A stretch of 64,000 bases of DNA from Lachnospiraceae bacterium M18-1 (lineage in GTDB: Bacteria; Bacillota; Clostridia; Lachnospirales; Lachnospiraceae): positions 124,001 to 188,000 of the forward strand of contig KE159611.1 in the NCBI GenBank assembly GCA_000403295.2, given 5' to 3'. Shown in pieces: positions 17,287-26,599 of the stretch. The stretch's first letter is position 1, and each line of letters starts with the position of its first letter. The notes below the pieces were generated by a model. The model saw only the letters and a list, made by a program, of their open reading frames with translations. It was not told where the DNA came from and did not search any database. Made by a program: the position numbers and the translations under genes.

Positions 17287-17332
17287 TCAAGACTTTGTTT
17301 CGTCTATGATTCCTAATATTCTTTCCTACAAT
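17287..17332. repeat. 46-bp direct repeat, copy 1
   Basis: The sequence beginning tcaagactttgtttcgtc and ending ctttcctacaat is identical to 19907-19952. This copy lies upstream of the start of the AAA gene at 15796-17199. The repeat pair encloses the AAA/PDDEXK gene and the toxin-antitoxin pair. Confidence 0.95.
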
Positions 17333-17361
17333 GGGAATTGTGATAGGATGTGATATCGACT

Positions 17362-19059
17362 CTATTTCATTTTCCCAATTAGAACTTCCTTCCCCCGGAA
17401 AGCAAATCCATATTTACGTATACGCTCTGGGGGAAAACCTCTTGCTATAAGCGCCGCCTCATAATTCATATCTTCAATTTGTTTCAACGCCGTATTCACC
17501 GTATCTGAAAGGTCTTTTTCCTTTTTGGGCTGAAATACTTTAAACTCGAATATGATTGCATCATCATTCTGCTGATTCGGTTCCAACATCACATCATATC
17601 TTCCAAGCCCGCTTTCCCTGTTGGATGTAAGCATATATCGATTTGTCAGTTCGACCATAAGTCCCAATACAAATCCATGATAAAATCGTTCCGGATTTTC
17701 TTCTGACGACTTTTTACCAGTATCAAAATAACTAAAGCTGTCCATCGCGATCTCATTCATATAAGTATTCATTTCGTCCAGATCGTCCAATAACAATGCC
17801 TGAATGAAATCATTATAATGGTCATTCTCTGAAAACCAGTCACGGATCATATCTTCAAACATAATCCGTACTTCCTTGTTAGTTAATGCAAGTTTATAAT
17901 AAAAACGCCTTGTTTCCTCTGAAAAACCTGTTCCGGCAACTTTCAGATATCCACTGGCAAGCAACAGGCTCCACACAGCATTTTTCTTAAAATATAACTG
18001 CTTATATACAATCTGCTCCTCGATCGCGGTCGTTATTTCCTCCCCTGAAAGAAGTCTTTCAAAATCTTTTTTTACTTCCTTACTTCCCTCTCTGATCAAC
18101 GTTCCCACCAGTCCGTTCGAACTGGTATTTGCCCAATATGTGTCAAATTTCTCCGTATCCAGATAATTTATGATTGACCATGGATTGTAAATATCCATAC
18201 ACTGTCCAAATGTAAATCCATCATACCAGCTTTTTACATCCTGCTTTTTATCAGACAGGCCAAATTCATCTAACGCCTGAAAAACTTCCTTTTCTGTAAA
18301 TCCAAAACAATCCGCATATTCTGCTGATGTAGTGGTGATTACTTTCAGATTATTTAAGTCTGAAAAAACGGATTCTTTACTGACCCTCGTGATTCCCGTC
18401 ATGATTGCCCGCTCATAATAGGGATTTGTCTTAAATGTAGTGTTAAACAGACTTCTAATGAAACATACCATTTCATCCCAATATCCATTCATATACGCTT
18501 CCTGCATCGGGGTATCATATTCATCCAGAAGAATAATTGCCTTTCTCCCATAATACCGTGAAAGAAAATCTGATAGTTTATGAATCGTCCATATCGCAGT
18601 CGTATCCTCCATTCCATTTGTCACGCTGCGAAAATAGGCTTTCTCATTCTCTGTCAGAACAGTTCCATCAAGTAAAAATATATGTTTATCATACAAATCC
18701 GCAAGAATTTGGCAAATACATCTTTTTGCCCCTTCCAGATTCGTCTCCTTCACATTCGCAAAGGTAAGGCCTATCACCGGATATGTTCCCTGAATTTCCC
18801 TGTAATCTTCTTCCTCCCATATAGAAAGCCCTTCAAATAAATCCCTGCGCCCAGAGTATTTCACTGAAAAAAACTTCTCTGTCATACTCATATTCAGAGT
18901 TTTTCCAAACCTTCTGGGACGTGTGATCAACGTCACATCATCATCCGCTTCCCACCATTCTTTTATAAAACAGGTCTTATCCACATAGAAATTATTTTTT
19001 ATCCTTATTTTTTCAAAATCCTGACGTCCGATTCCTACTGTTCTCGCCATATAGCCCAT
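17362..19059 (-). CDS. AAA-ATPase-like protein with PDDEXK nuclease-fold C-terminus
   Basis: About 565 residues. The N-terminal half is the AAA-ATPase_like family: FYVDKTCFIKEWW, P-loop variant RPRRFGKTLNMSM and Walker B AIILLDEYDTPM. The C-terminal ~110 residues carry the PDDEXK_9-type signature GRYDVML then IIFEFKVFQ. Such proteins are highly multiplied in Bacteroides and Lachnospiraceae and are of unknown role. The ATG at 19059 has GGAGG ten bases upstream. It is enclosed, with the TA pair, by exact 46-bp repeats. Confidence 0.88.
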   Translation of the reverse strand: MGYMARTVGIGRQDFEKIRIKNNFYVDKTCFIKEWWEADDDVTLITRPRRFGKTLNMSMTEKFFSVKYSGRRDLFEGLSIWEEEDYREIQGTYPVIGLTFANVKETNLEGAKRCICQILADLYDKHIFLLDGTVLTENEKAYFRSVTNGMEDTTAIWTIHKLSDFLSRYYGRKAIILLDEYDTPMQEAYMNGYWDEMVCFIRSLFNTTFKTNPYYERAIMTGITRVSKESVFSDLNNLKVITTTSAEYADCFGFTEKEVFQALDEFGLSDKKQDVKSWYDGFTFGQCMDIYNPWSIINYLDTEKFDTYWANTSSNGLVGTLIREGSKEVKKDFERLLSGEEITTAIEEQIVYKQLYFKKNAVWSLLLASGYLKVAGTGFSEETRRFYYKLALTNKEVRIMFEDMIRDWFSENDHYNDFIQALLLDDLDEMNTYMNEIAMDSFSYFDTGKKSSEENPERFYHGFVLGLMVELTNRYMLTSNRESGLGRYDVMLEPNQQNDDAIIFEFKVFQPKKEKDLSDTVNTALKQIEDMNYEAALIARGFPPERIRKYGFAFRGKEVLIGKMK

Positions 19060-19092
19060 TTCCACCTTTCCTCCCCGACAGGCTGCATTCTA

Positions 19093-19428
19093 CTATTCCG
19101 TTAAATTGATCATTCCCTGAATCCTTCGTTCTGCTTCTTTATAGACCGTTTCATCATCACGAATAGAAATCACAATAACCCTCATTGTCTCTCCTTCGAC
19201 AACTAGCTGATAAACAATCCGATAACCGAGGCCGCGCAGTTTTATCTTATAATATCCACTCAGTTTAGAACTTGCATGATTCCCAAGTGGTTTTCCGATC
19301 CCATCTGGCGGCGGCAATGGACGCTCCGCTGTCTTGTCAATCGCTTTTAAGACTATTTTACGATTATAGGGATCCAGTCTTTTCAAATCTCGCTGTGCTT
19401 CTTTGATATACTCAATTTTCCACTTCAT
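19093..19428 (-). CDS. RelE/ParE-family toxin
   Basis: One hundred and eleven residues with the RelE-type core: IKEAQRDLKRLD at the N-terminus, KPLGNHASSKLSGYYKIKLRGLGYRIVYQL in the centre, and VIVISIRDDETVYKEAERR at the end. Members usually act as ribosome-dependent mRNA endonucleases or gyrase poisons. The RelE-like central block favours mRNA cleavage. It lies 12 bases after the antitoxin gene. Confidence 0.88.
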   Translation of the reverse strand: MKWKIEYIKEAQRDLKRLDPYNRKIVLKAIDKTAERPLPPPDGIGKPLGNHASSKLSGYYKIKLRGLGYRIVYQLVVEGETMRVIVISIRDDETVYKEAERRIQGMINLTE

Positions 19429-19440
19429 CTGCGCAGCCCC

Positions 19441-19767
19441 TTATTCAATTTCTACTTCTACATCATCCAGATCTTCTCTTGTGAGTCCCAGTTCCCTTAT
19501 CATATCATCCTGGGATATTGTCTCCTCTGGATTGCAGCGTGCCATCCTGTTGTCTGCTTCTTCCTGCATAATATAGTCCGAGAGCATTTCCATCAGGGAT
19601 TCATACTGATTTGGCGACATCAAAACGCATGTCGGACGGTTGTTTTTCATCACAATCTTCGTACCGCCAGACTCCACCTCCTCAAAAATCCTATTTGCCT
19701 CTCCTTTATTAAAACGTGTAATAGGTACAATGGATTTCATAACGCCCATAACAGACAGCTCACTCAT
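19441..19767 (-). CDS. Phd/YefM-type antitoxin
   Basis: One hundred and eight residues. The N-terminal half (SIVPITRFNKGEANRIFEEVESGGTKIVMKNNRPTCVLMSPNQYESL, given here as a description of residues 12-58) is the Phd/YefM DNA-binding fold. The acidic C-terminal tail would bind the toxin. Start: the ATG at 19767 has AAAGGAGAG seven bases upstream. The AT-rich region upstream (19800-19870) is likely the autoregulated promoter. Confidence 0.85.
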   Translation of the reverse strand: MSELSVMGVMKSIVPITRFNKGEANRIFEEVESGGTKIVMKNNRPTCVLMSPNQYESLMEMLSDYIMQEEADNRMARCNPEETISQDDMIRELGLTREDLDDVEVEIE

Positions 19768-19879
19768 AATCTGTCTCTCCTTTCTAAAAATGACTACTTA
19801 TCTTCTAAATCTATATTATATGAAAATGCATTAAAATGTCAATTTATATATAGATATTTTTATCGATAAATTTAACTTT

Positions 19880-19905
19880 CTAAAACCCCTCAAGATCTAC
19901 AAGCT
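19880..19905 (-). pseudogene. 3'-end scar of a deleted DUF234-type AAA gene
   Basis: The run around ctcaagatctacaag here matches the last codons of the AAA gene at 15796-17199 (15817-15831). It is immediately followed by the 46-bp repeat that normally lies upstream of that gene's start. The simplest reading is that a second copy once stood here and its body was deleted, joining its 3' end to its 5' flank. Confidence 0.6.
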
Positions 19906-19906
19906 T

Positions 19907-19952
19907 TCAAGACTTTGTTTCGTCTATGATTCCTAATATTCTTTCCTACAAT
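19907..19952. repeat. 46-bp direct repeat, copy 2
   Basis: Identical to 17287-17332. The two copies lie 2,620 bases apart in the same orientation and could recombine to remove the enclosed AAA and toxin-antitoxin genes. Confidence 0.95.
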
Positions 19953-20012
19953 CAGACAGCCCAGTCTCCAGTCAGAAGAAAATCTGACACCGCACACTTT
20001 TTCCGCATCCTT

Positions 20013-20065
20013 CAGATAAAAAAAGGCTCCGAACCGCACCTGCGGTCCGAAACCTTTTTTATCTG
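20013..20065 (-). terminator. Strong terminator of the V/A-ATPase operon
   Basis: A long stem runs from cagataaaaaa (20013-) to ttttttatctg (-20065), with about 20 of 24 positions paired inside and a short loop cc at the apex. On the minus strand the T-run follows the GC-rich part. It begins three bases after the ntpD stop. Confidence 0.9.
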
Positions 20066-20067
20066 TT

Positions 20068-20727
20068 TTATTCCTTCTGCGAATATCCATGCGCCTCTTC
20101 AAGCATCATATCCTTCACCTTCATCAGCCGGATCTGGGTACTTCTCTCGTTCTCATCCAGCTTCATGGTAATATACTTGATATTCGTCTCCGTTTCCGGG
20201 ATGATGACATGTTCCAGCGCGTTTACACGCCTTCTTGTCTTTTCAATCTCCGCCGCCATCAGCTGGCAAGCTTTTTCGCATTCCGCGAGACGGATCATGT
20301 CCGGCAGGATGTCTGCCAGGGATTTGACCGCCCCGTCTAGGTCGCTGGAGGTAAATGCGAAACCATAGGAGTAGATGTCATTCTCATCTGCTGTCCTTGT
20401 CTTATACTCAAATGTCGGGATGTTTACACTCATGACATTCTGTTCCCCTGCCGCAAGGTTGATCTCCTGCTTGGGGGCCATCAATGCCGTCTTGAGGGCA
20501 GCCTCCGACATACCGGCCTTGGCGATTACGAAATTCTTGTTTGCGGAAAGGATTCCCGCTTCCACCCGTTTGCGTACTTCCATGTTTTCGCGTACCAGGT
20601 CAAGATACTGGCGCATCAGTTCATCACGCTTGTCTTTTAAGAGCTTGTGACCGCGGATTGCAGTGATCCGTTTCTTTTTCAGACGCGTCAGCTCCATACG
20701 GGTAGGATTTACCTGTTTTGCTGCCAA
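20068..20727 (-). CDS. ntpD: V/A-type ATP synthase subunit D
   Basis: The 219-residue central stalk subunit. It starts MAAKQVNPTRMELTRLKKK, the conserved N-terminal helix that inserts into the A3B3 head, and has a matching C-terminal helix in LEHVIIPETETNIKYITMKLDE. The two helices form the rotating coiled coil. It is the last gene of the operon. A 156-base spacer with a gatatttcaaatatc palindrome separates it from ntpB. Confidence 0.95.
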   Translation of the reverse strand: MAAKQVNPTRMELTRLKKKRITAIRGHKLLKDKRDELMRQYLDLVRENMEVRKRVEAGILSANKNFVIAKAGMSEAALKTALMAPKQEINLAAGEQNVMSVNIPTFEYKTRTADENDIYSYGFAFTSSDLDGAVKSLADILPDMIRLAECEKACQLMAAEIEKTRRRVNALEHVIIPETETNIKYITMKLDENERSTQIRLMKVKDMMLEEAHGYSQKE

Positions 20728-20883
20728 ATGTAATCACCTCTCCTTCTTGATTCTTGCTTACTGCCTTATGCTCTGTACAAATTTCTGCGGATGTGCGCGC
20801 ATGATATTTCAAATATCGGCGGCCTGATTCAGCGCAGTCGGCAATCACAGATTGCATTATATTTACACAAAGCAACCGGGGGG

Positions 20884-22254
20884 TTAACCCTGATAATACT
20901 TATCCAGGAACTTGTCGTCGATACGCTTCAACTCGGTTCTCGGCAGCATGGAGAGTAATTTCCATCCGATATCCAGTGTCTCCTGGATATCTCTGTCAGC
21001 ATTGTATCCCTGGGATACATATTCTGCTTCAAATGCGTCTGCAAACTTCGCATAGAGCAGGTCGATCTCTGTCAGCGCAGCCTCACCCAGGATAACCATC
21101 AATTCCTTGGCATCCTTTCCGCGGGCATACGCGGAGAACAACTGGTTCATGGTATTGGCATGATCCGCACGGGTCTTGCCTTCACCGATACCCTTATCCT
21201 TCAGACGGGACAGGGACGGCAGTACGTCGATCGGCGGAGCGATACCTTTCCGGTAAAGGTCACGGCTCAAGATGATCTGTCCCTCCGTGATATAACCTGT
21301 CAGGTCAGGGATCGGATGGGTCTTGTCATCCTCGGGCATGGTCAGGATCGGGATCATGGTGATACTTCCCTTCTTTCCTGTCTGACGTCCGGCTCTCTCA
21401 TACATGGTCGCCAAGTCGGTGTACATATATCCCGGATAACCACGGCGTCCCGGTACTTCCTTACGCGCCGCGGAGACCTCACGCAGGGCGTCCGCGTAGT
21501 TGGTGATATCCGTCAGGATAACCAGAACGTGCATATCCTTCTCAAATGCCAGATATTCCGCAGCGGTCAGCGCCATCTTCGGCGTTGCGATACGCTCAAT
21601 GGCCGGGTCATTTGCCAGGTTGATAAAGAGGACGGTACGGTCAATGGCACCTGTCTCCTTAAAACTCTCGATAAAGAAGTTGGACTCCTCGAAGGTAATA
21701 CCCAACGCAGCAAATACAACGGCAAAGTTTTCATCTGTTCCCAGAACCTTCGCCTGTCTTGCGATCTGCGCCGCCAGGTTGGCATGGGGCAGACCGGAAG
21801 CCGAGAAGATCGGCAGCTTCTGTCCGCGGACCAGTGTGTTCAGTCCGTCGATGGCGGAAACACCGGTCTGGATAAACTCCTCCGGATAGCTTCTTGCCGC
21901 CGGATTCATGGGCAGACCGTTGATGTCCATGCGGGCATCCGGCAGAATCGCCGGGCCGTCGTCAATGGGATTGCCAAGGCCGTCAAAGACACGTCCCAGC
22001 ATATCCTCAGATACGCCCAGCTCCATGCTCCGTCCCAGGAAACGAACCTTGCTGTTGGACAGGTTGATACCTGTGGAGCTCTCAAACAACTGTACCAGTG
22101 CATCACTTCCGTTGATCTCCAGAACCTTGCACCGGCGGGTCTCCCCGCTTGCAAGCTCGATCTCTCCCAGTTCATCGTAGGTGACATTCTCTACGCCGCG
22201 TACCAGCATCAGCGGGCCTGCAACTTCCTGTATAGTTCTATACTCTTTCGGCAT
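20884..22254 (-). CDS. ntpB: V/A-type ATP synthase subunit B
   Basis: The 456-residue non-catalytic head subunit. It starts [16 protein letters not shown], contains the ATP-synthase alpha/beta fold with [12 protein letters not shown] and [18 protein letters not shown]. The P-loop is replaced as expected for B subunits. The signature [17 protein letters not shown] is present. The start ATG directly follows the ntpA stop, with AAAGGAGG inside the end of ntpA. It alternates with A in the hexameric head. Confidence 0.97.
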   Translation of the reverse strand: MPKEYRTIQEVAGPLMLVRGVENVTYDELGEIELASGETRRCKVLEINGSDALVQLFESSTGINLSNSKVRFLGRSMELGVSEDMLGRVFDGLGNPIDDGPAILPDARMDINGLPMNPAARSYPEEFIQTGVSAIDGLNTLVRGQKLPIFSASGLPHANLAAQIARQAKVLGTDENFAVVFAALGITFEESNFFIESFKETGAIDRTVLFINLANDPAIERIATPKMALTAAEYLAFEKDMHVLVILTDITNYADALREVSAARKEVPGRRGYPGYMYTDLATMYERAGRQTGKKGSITMIPILTMPEDDKTHPIPDLTGYITEGQIILSRDLYRKGIAPPIDVLPSLSRLKDKGIGEGKTRADHANTMNQLFSAYARGKDAKELMVILGEAALTEIDLLYAKFADAFEAEYVSQGYNADRDIQETLDIGWKLLSMLPRTELKRIDDKFLDKYYQG

Positions 22255-24021
22255 TTAGAATTCCTCCTTTCCCAATGAATTGGAAACCTCAACATGAAGT
22301 TCTTTGTTTACTTTGTCATATTCTACGTCCAGATTGTCTTCTGTCACATATTTGAAACGTCCGATCTGCTCGCGCACCGGAAGGTCTACCAGCTTCTGCA
22401 GCGGCGCGCCCTGGCCCAGTGCCTCGACAGACAGGTCATAGTATGCGAGAACCAGATTCATCATCATATGCTGCTTCTTCAGAGAGGTATAAGTATCTAC
22501 CTCGTGGAAGGAGTTCTGATGCAGGAAGTCCTCACGGATGGAGCGGGCTGCTTCCATCTTCAGGCGGTCGCCTGCAGACAGCGCGTCCATACCTACCATC
22601 TTTACGATCTCTTCCAGCTCTGCTTCTTCCTGGAGCAGGGACATCATCTTCTGGCGGTTTTCTACCCAGTCTTCCGCAACCTGCGTATTGAACCAGTCTC
22701 TCATATTATCCACATACAGCGAATAGCTGGTCAGCCAGTTGATCGCCGGGAAATGTCTCTTATATGCCAGCGCGGAATCCAGTCCCCAGAACACCTTGAC
22801 GATACGCAGTGTCGCCTGGGATACAGGCTCGGAAATATCACCGCCCGGAGGGGATACGGCGCCGATTACGGACAGGGCGCCTTCGCGTCCTTCTTTTCCA
22901 AGGGAGACCACGTGTCCCGCACGCTCATAGAACTGTGCCAGACGGCTTCCCAGGTATGCCGGGTAACCTTCCTCACCAGGCATCTCTTCCAGACGTCCGG
23001 ACATCTCACGGAGCGCCTCCGCCCAACGGGATGTGGAGTCTGCCATCAATGCTACGGAATATCCCATGTCACGGAAATACTCGGCAATGGTGATACCTGT
23101 GTAAATGGATGCCTCACGGGCAGCCACAGGCATATCGGACGTATTCGCGATCAGAACGGTTCTTTCCATCAGGGACTGGCCCGTCTTCGGATCCTTCAGT
23201 TCCGGGAACTCGTTCAGAACGTCGGTCATCTCATTTCCACGTTCTCCGCATCCGATGTAAACTACGATGTCGGCTTCCGCCCATTTCGCGAGCTGATGCT
23301 GGATGACTGTCTTACCGCTTCCGAAAGGTCCCGGTACCGCAGCTACACCGCCCTTTGCGATGGGGAAGAAGGTATCTACAACACGCTGTCCTGTTACCAG
23401 CGGCATCTCCGGCGGAAGCTTTTTCTGGTAAGGTCTTCCGCGGCGGACCGGCCACTTCTGCATCATGGTCAGTTCTTTGTCGCCCTGTGCAGTCTCTACA
23501 ACCGCTACCACGTCTTCTACCGTAAATTCTCCTGCTTTGATCTCTTTGATCTTTCCGGCAGTTCCAACCGGAACCATGATCTTCTGCTCTACAACGATGG
23601 TCTCCTGTACGGTACCGATCACATCGCCCGGCTCCACTTCATCCCCAACCTTTACGGTGGGAACAAAGTTCCATTTCAGGTCACGCTTCAGGGAGGGCAC
23701 TTCCACACCACGCTTCAGATTGTTCCCCGAAACCTTCATAATATCATCCAGCGGCCTCTGGATTCCGTCATAAATGCTGGTGATCAGGCCAGGCCCCAAT
23801 TCTACGGCCATAGGAACTTCCATAGACTCTACCGGCTCTCCCGGTCCCAGTCCGGACGTCTCCTCGTATACCTGAATGGAAGCCTCATCTCCATGCATTT
23901 CAATGATTTCGCCAATCAGTCTCTGGTTGCTGACACGAACCACGTCAAACATATTCGCGTCGCGCATACCCGATGCAATAACAAGCGGGCCTGCGACTTT
24001 TTTGATTACGCCTCTGCTCAT
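22255..24021 (-). CDS. ntpA: V/A-type ATP synthase catalytic subunit A
   Basis: The catalytic head subunit of about 588 residues. It has a P-loop [17 protein letters not shown], the non-homologous A-subunit insertion (residues ~110-200) and the catalytic region [19 protein letters not shown]. The ATG at 24021 ([13 protein letters not shown]) has GGAGG eleven bases upstream. The longer frame to 24039 would start within that ribosome site. It hydrolyses or makes ATP, coupled to ion flow through the NtpI/NtpK motor. Confidence 0.97.
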   Translation of the reverse strand: MSRGVIKKVAGPLVIASGMRDANMFDVVRVSNQRLIGEIIEMHGDEASIQVYEETSGLGPGEPVESMEVPMAVELGPGLITSIYDGIQRPLDDIMKVSGNNLKRGVEVPSLKRDLKWNFVPTVKVGDEVEPGDVIGTVQETIVVEQKIMVPVGTAGKIKEIKAGEFTVEDVVAVVETAQGDKELTMMQKWPVRRGRPYQKKLPPEMPLVTGQRVVDTFFPIAKGGVAAVPGPFGSGKTVIQHQLAKWAEADIVVYIGCGERGNEMTDVLNEFPELKDPKTGQSLMERTVLIANTSDMPVAAREASIYTGITIAEYFRDMGYSVALMADSTSRWAEALREMSGRLEEMPGEEGYPAYLGSRLAQFYERAGHVVSLGKEGREGALSVIGAVSPPGGDISEPVSQATLRIVKVFWGLDSALAYKRHFPAINWLTSYSLYVDNMRDWFNTQVAEDWVENRQKMMSLLQEEAELEEIVKMVGMDALSAGDRLKMEAARSIREDFLHQNSFHEVDTYTSLKKQHMMMNLVLAYYDLSVEALGQGAPLQKLVDLPVREQIGRFKYVTEDNLDVEYDKVNKELHVEVSNSLGKEEF

Positions 24022-24044
24022 TTGACGAATTACCTCCAATTTCT

Positions 24045-24365
24045 TTATTCTTCAGAAAACAGAATATCTGATCCGACAGCCTGCTCCACCGTCTTCTTGA
24101 CGCCTTCCACACCTGCCCCGGTATTCCCGGACACGCCCGGAATCTGAATGATCGCCGGCGTGGTCTGCTCCTGATATTCCGCTATTTCATCTTTAATTTC
24201 TGCCGCCACGGCTTCTGTAATATAGATGATCCCATATTTTCCGCCTGCAAGCTGGCGCAGCTTATCCCTGGCTTCTTCGGTGGTCTTTACCGGACAGATG
24301 CTAAGACCCAGCGTCGCGAAACCATAGATACTGTCGTAATCGCCGATAACTGCAATCTTATACAT
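24045..24365 (-). CDS. ntpG: V/A-type ATP synthase subunit F (NtpG)
   Basis: One hundred and six residues of Rossmann-like CheY fold starting [16 protein letters not shown] and ending with the C-terminal helix that binds the D subunit. The motif GFATLGL and the segment [11 protein letters not shown] are typical. It overlaps the end of ntpC by eight bases. Confidence 0.93.
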   Translation of the reverse strand: MYKIAVIGDYDSIYGFATLGLSICPVKTTEEARDKLRQLAGGKYGIIYITEAVAAEIKDEIAEYQEQTTPAIIQIPGVSGNTGAGVEGVKKTVEQAVGSDILFSEE

Positions 24366-25329
24366 ACATCTCCCTTACCCTTTCCCGAATCGCCTCATCC
24401 GGAAATTCGTTCTGCTTTCCGGTCAGGATGATCCGAACTGTCTTGATCTCATTCTCCCTGGCAAGCTGATACGCCACCAGAGGCCCTACTGAAAACGCAT
24501 TGTACTTCTGGGGACGGATGGTTTCCATCATCCGGTTGTCGCACCAGCGTTCAAATGCGGACGGAGACTCCTCCAGAGCCTGCGCGCCTTCCGCATAGGC
24601 CGTTCCGGACAGGTATTCTCCGATTGCCTCCGGCCCGGACAGAGCCGCCTTGGCAAGCTGATCCGCGCTGACGCTTTCGCATTCCGCCAGGGCACGCTTC
24701 ATGAAGTCCAGAGACTTCCCGGTCTTCTGGCATCGCACCGCAATCTTGATATCCGCGATGGCAACCGTAGACTCCGCGTAATTGCGGATGATCTCGTCCT
24801 TCGCGCTCATGCCTGCCTCATAGATGGCTTCCAGCGCAGCCCGATCTACGATCACGTCGCAGAGCTGGCCGTCCCGTGTATGAAGAAGCGTATCATATGC
24901 CTCCTGCGCCACGGCAGCCATGTTGTCCGGAAGCCGGCCGAACTCTTTATTTTCCACGATCTCCAGCATCTCCCTTCCTGGGATCGCACAGTCGTCGTAG
25001 AAAATATTCTCCGTCTGAACCTCGGTGCACACTTCCTTGATCGCCGCTTTCAGATTATGGTATACCTTAGAATAGGAAAGCACATCAAACACGGACAGAT
25101 CCGGAGCCACTTCCCGGATCACCTCCCAGGTCTTCTCCTCCTCCCGCTTTAACATGGCGGAGGCATCGAGGCCCGTCTCATGGTCTCCCCAGCCCTTTTC
25201 GCTCAACAGCTCCAGGCACTGCTTTTCACTCTGACAGTTCACAAGCTGGTCAATTACAGAATCCGTCAGCAGGGATGCTTCCAACGAACGTATACGCGCA
25301 ACCGCGTAAGTATATTCTAAATCATTCAA
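24358..25329 (-). CDS. ntpC: V/A-type ATP synthase subunit C
   Basis: The subunit links the central stalk to the K ring. TTG at 25329 is the best start: the protein then begins (M)NDLEYTYAVARIRSLEASLL, as family members do, and AGGAGGG sits a few bases upstream. The longer frame to 25416 adds 29 residues encoded by the hairpins between genes and is rejected. The three repeated all-helical domains are visible as repeated R..E..LL segments. The length of 323 residues is normal. Confidence 0.92.
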   Translation of the reverse strand: MNDLEYTYAVARIRSLEASLLTDSVIDQLVNCQSEKQCLELLSEKGWGDHETGLDASAMLKREEEKTWEVIREVAPDLSVFDVLSYSKVYHNLKAAIKEVCTEVQTENIFYDDCAIPGREMLEIVENKEFGRLPDNMAAVAQEAYDTLLHTRDGQLCDVIVDRAALEAIYEAGMSAKDEIIRNYAESTVAIADIKIAVRCQKTGKSLDFMKRALAECESVSADQLAKAALSGPEAIGEYLSGTAYAEGAQALEESPSAFERWCDNRMMETIRPQKYNAFSVGPLVAYQLARENEIKTVRIILTGKQNEFPDEAIRERVREMYV

Positions 25330-25350
25330 AATATTCCCTCCTGTGTCATA

Positions 25351-25419
25351 CGAAAAACCTGCCTTCGGCAGACTTTTTCGTATACTATGGTATACAGCTA
25401 TGCGAGTTCTGCGCATAGC
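25351..25419 (-). promoter_or_regulatory. Three consecutive hairpins between ntpE and ntpC
   Basis: Minus-strand order: GCTATGCG/CGCATAGC (25397-25419, 8 bp, 7-base loop), GTATAC/GTATAC (25380-25395), and a 13-bp stem with one bulge and a GAA loop (25351-25380) ending in TTTTTCG. They fill almost the whole 96-base spacer up to the ntpC ribosome site. They could be mRNA processing or attenuation elements that set subunit ratios. Confidence 0.6.
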
Positions 25420-25425
25420 AATATT

Positions 25426-26019
25426 CTATATAAATAACACCTCATGAACTTTATCGGACAAATAGTCTTTCTTTGCATCAAACATTGCCCGGATCGTACA
25501 ATTCTCTTCCACTCCGCCGTATACCAGGATAAAACCGCCATCCATCTCTTTTGCTTCCGCGGACAGCTTCAGGCTTCCGCCCTTTTTCTGAGCGGCCATT
25601 TCCATCTCGGCTTCAAATCCCTTAGGCATACGCTTCAGATCCTTCGCATTGAACGAAATGATGCCGTCCCCAGGCTGGGCATATTTGTCGAGCATCTTTG
25701 TGATCATCTCAAAATATGCTGCGTCATCCTGCGCGCACACCTTCTCATACGCGTTCCGGATCACGTCTGCGATCACTTCCTGCTTCGCCTGGAGGATTGC
25801 CTGCTTACGCTGCATCTCGCCGGATGACTTCACCCGATCCGCGTAAACCGCAACCGCCTCCTGAGATTTTGCCTGCAGCCTTGAAGCTTCCGCTTCCGCC
25901 TCCGCCTTCGCTTCGCTGATCATCCGCTCCGCTTTCTCATTGGCCTCGGCAAGCTTCACTTCTGCTGAGTGGTTCGCTTCATCCAGGATCTGACTTTTTA
26001 TCTTGTCTAATCCACTCAT
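25426..26019 (-). CDS. ntpE: V/A-type ATP synthase subunit E
   Basis: The 197-residue peripheral stalk subunit. A long Ala/Glu-rich coiled coil covers residues ~1-95 (EANEKAERMISEAKAEAEAE), followed by a globular C-terminal domain with GGFILVYGGVEENCTI. It pairs with NtpF to form the stator. A 94-base spacer containing a cagcagc/gctgctg stem separates it from ntpK. Confidence 0.93.
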   Translation of the reverse strand: MSGLDKIKSQILDEANHSAEVKLAEANEKAERMISEAKAEAEAEASRLQAKSQEAVAVYADRVKSSGEMQRKQAILQAKQEVIADVIRNAYEKVCAQDDAAYFEMITKMLDKYAQPGDGIISFNAKDLKRMPKGFEAEMEMAAQKKGGSLKLSAEAKEMDGGFILVYGGVEENCTIRAMFDAKKDYLSDKVHEVLFI

Positions 26020-26113
26020 CTATCACACCTCATACTTATCATTTTTTCTTTCCGTTTCAGCAGCTCCCGCGAAGTAACCTTCCCGGCATGCTGCTGCGGA
26101 AGATCAAGCCGAA

Positions 26114-26599
<486 letters not shown>

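Noticed and set aside
22294..24147. A 617-codon open frame antisense to ntpA
   Set aside because: It mirrors the codon usage of ntpA, which has full family motifs. It has no ribosome site and no recognisable domain.
25330..25416. N-terminal 29-residue extension of ntpC
   Set aside because: The codons fall in hairpins, the residues do not resemble the family, and a TTG with AGGAGGG gives the standard N-terminus.
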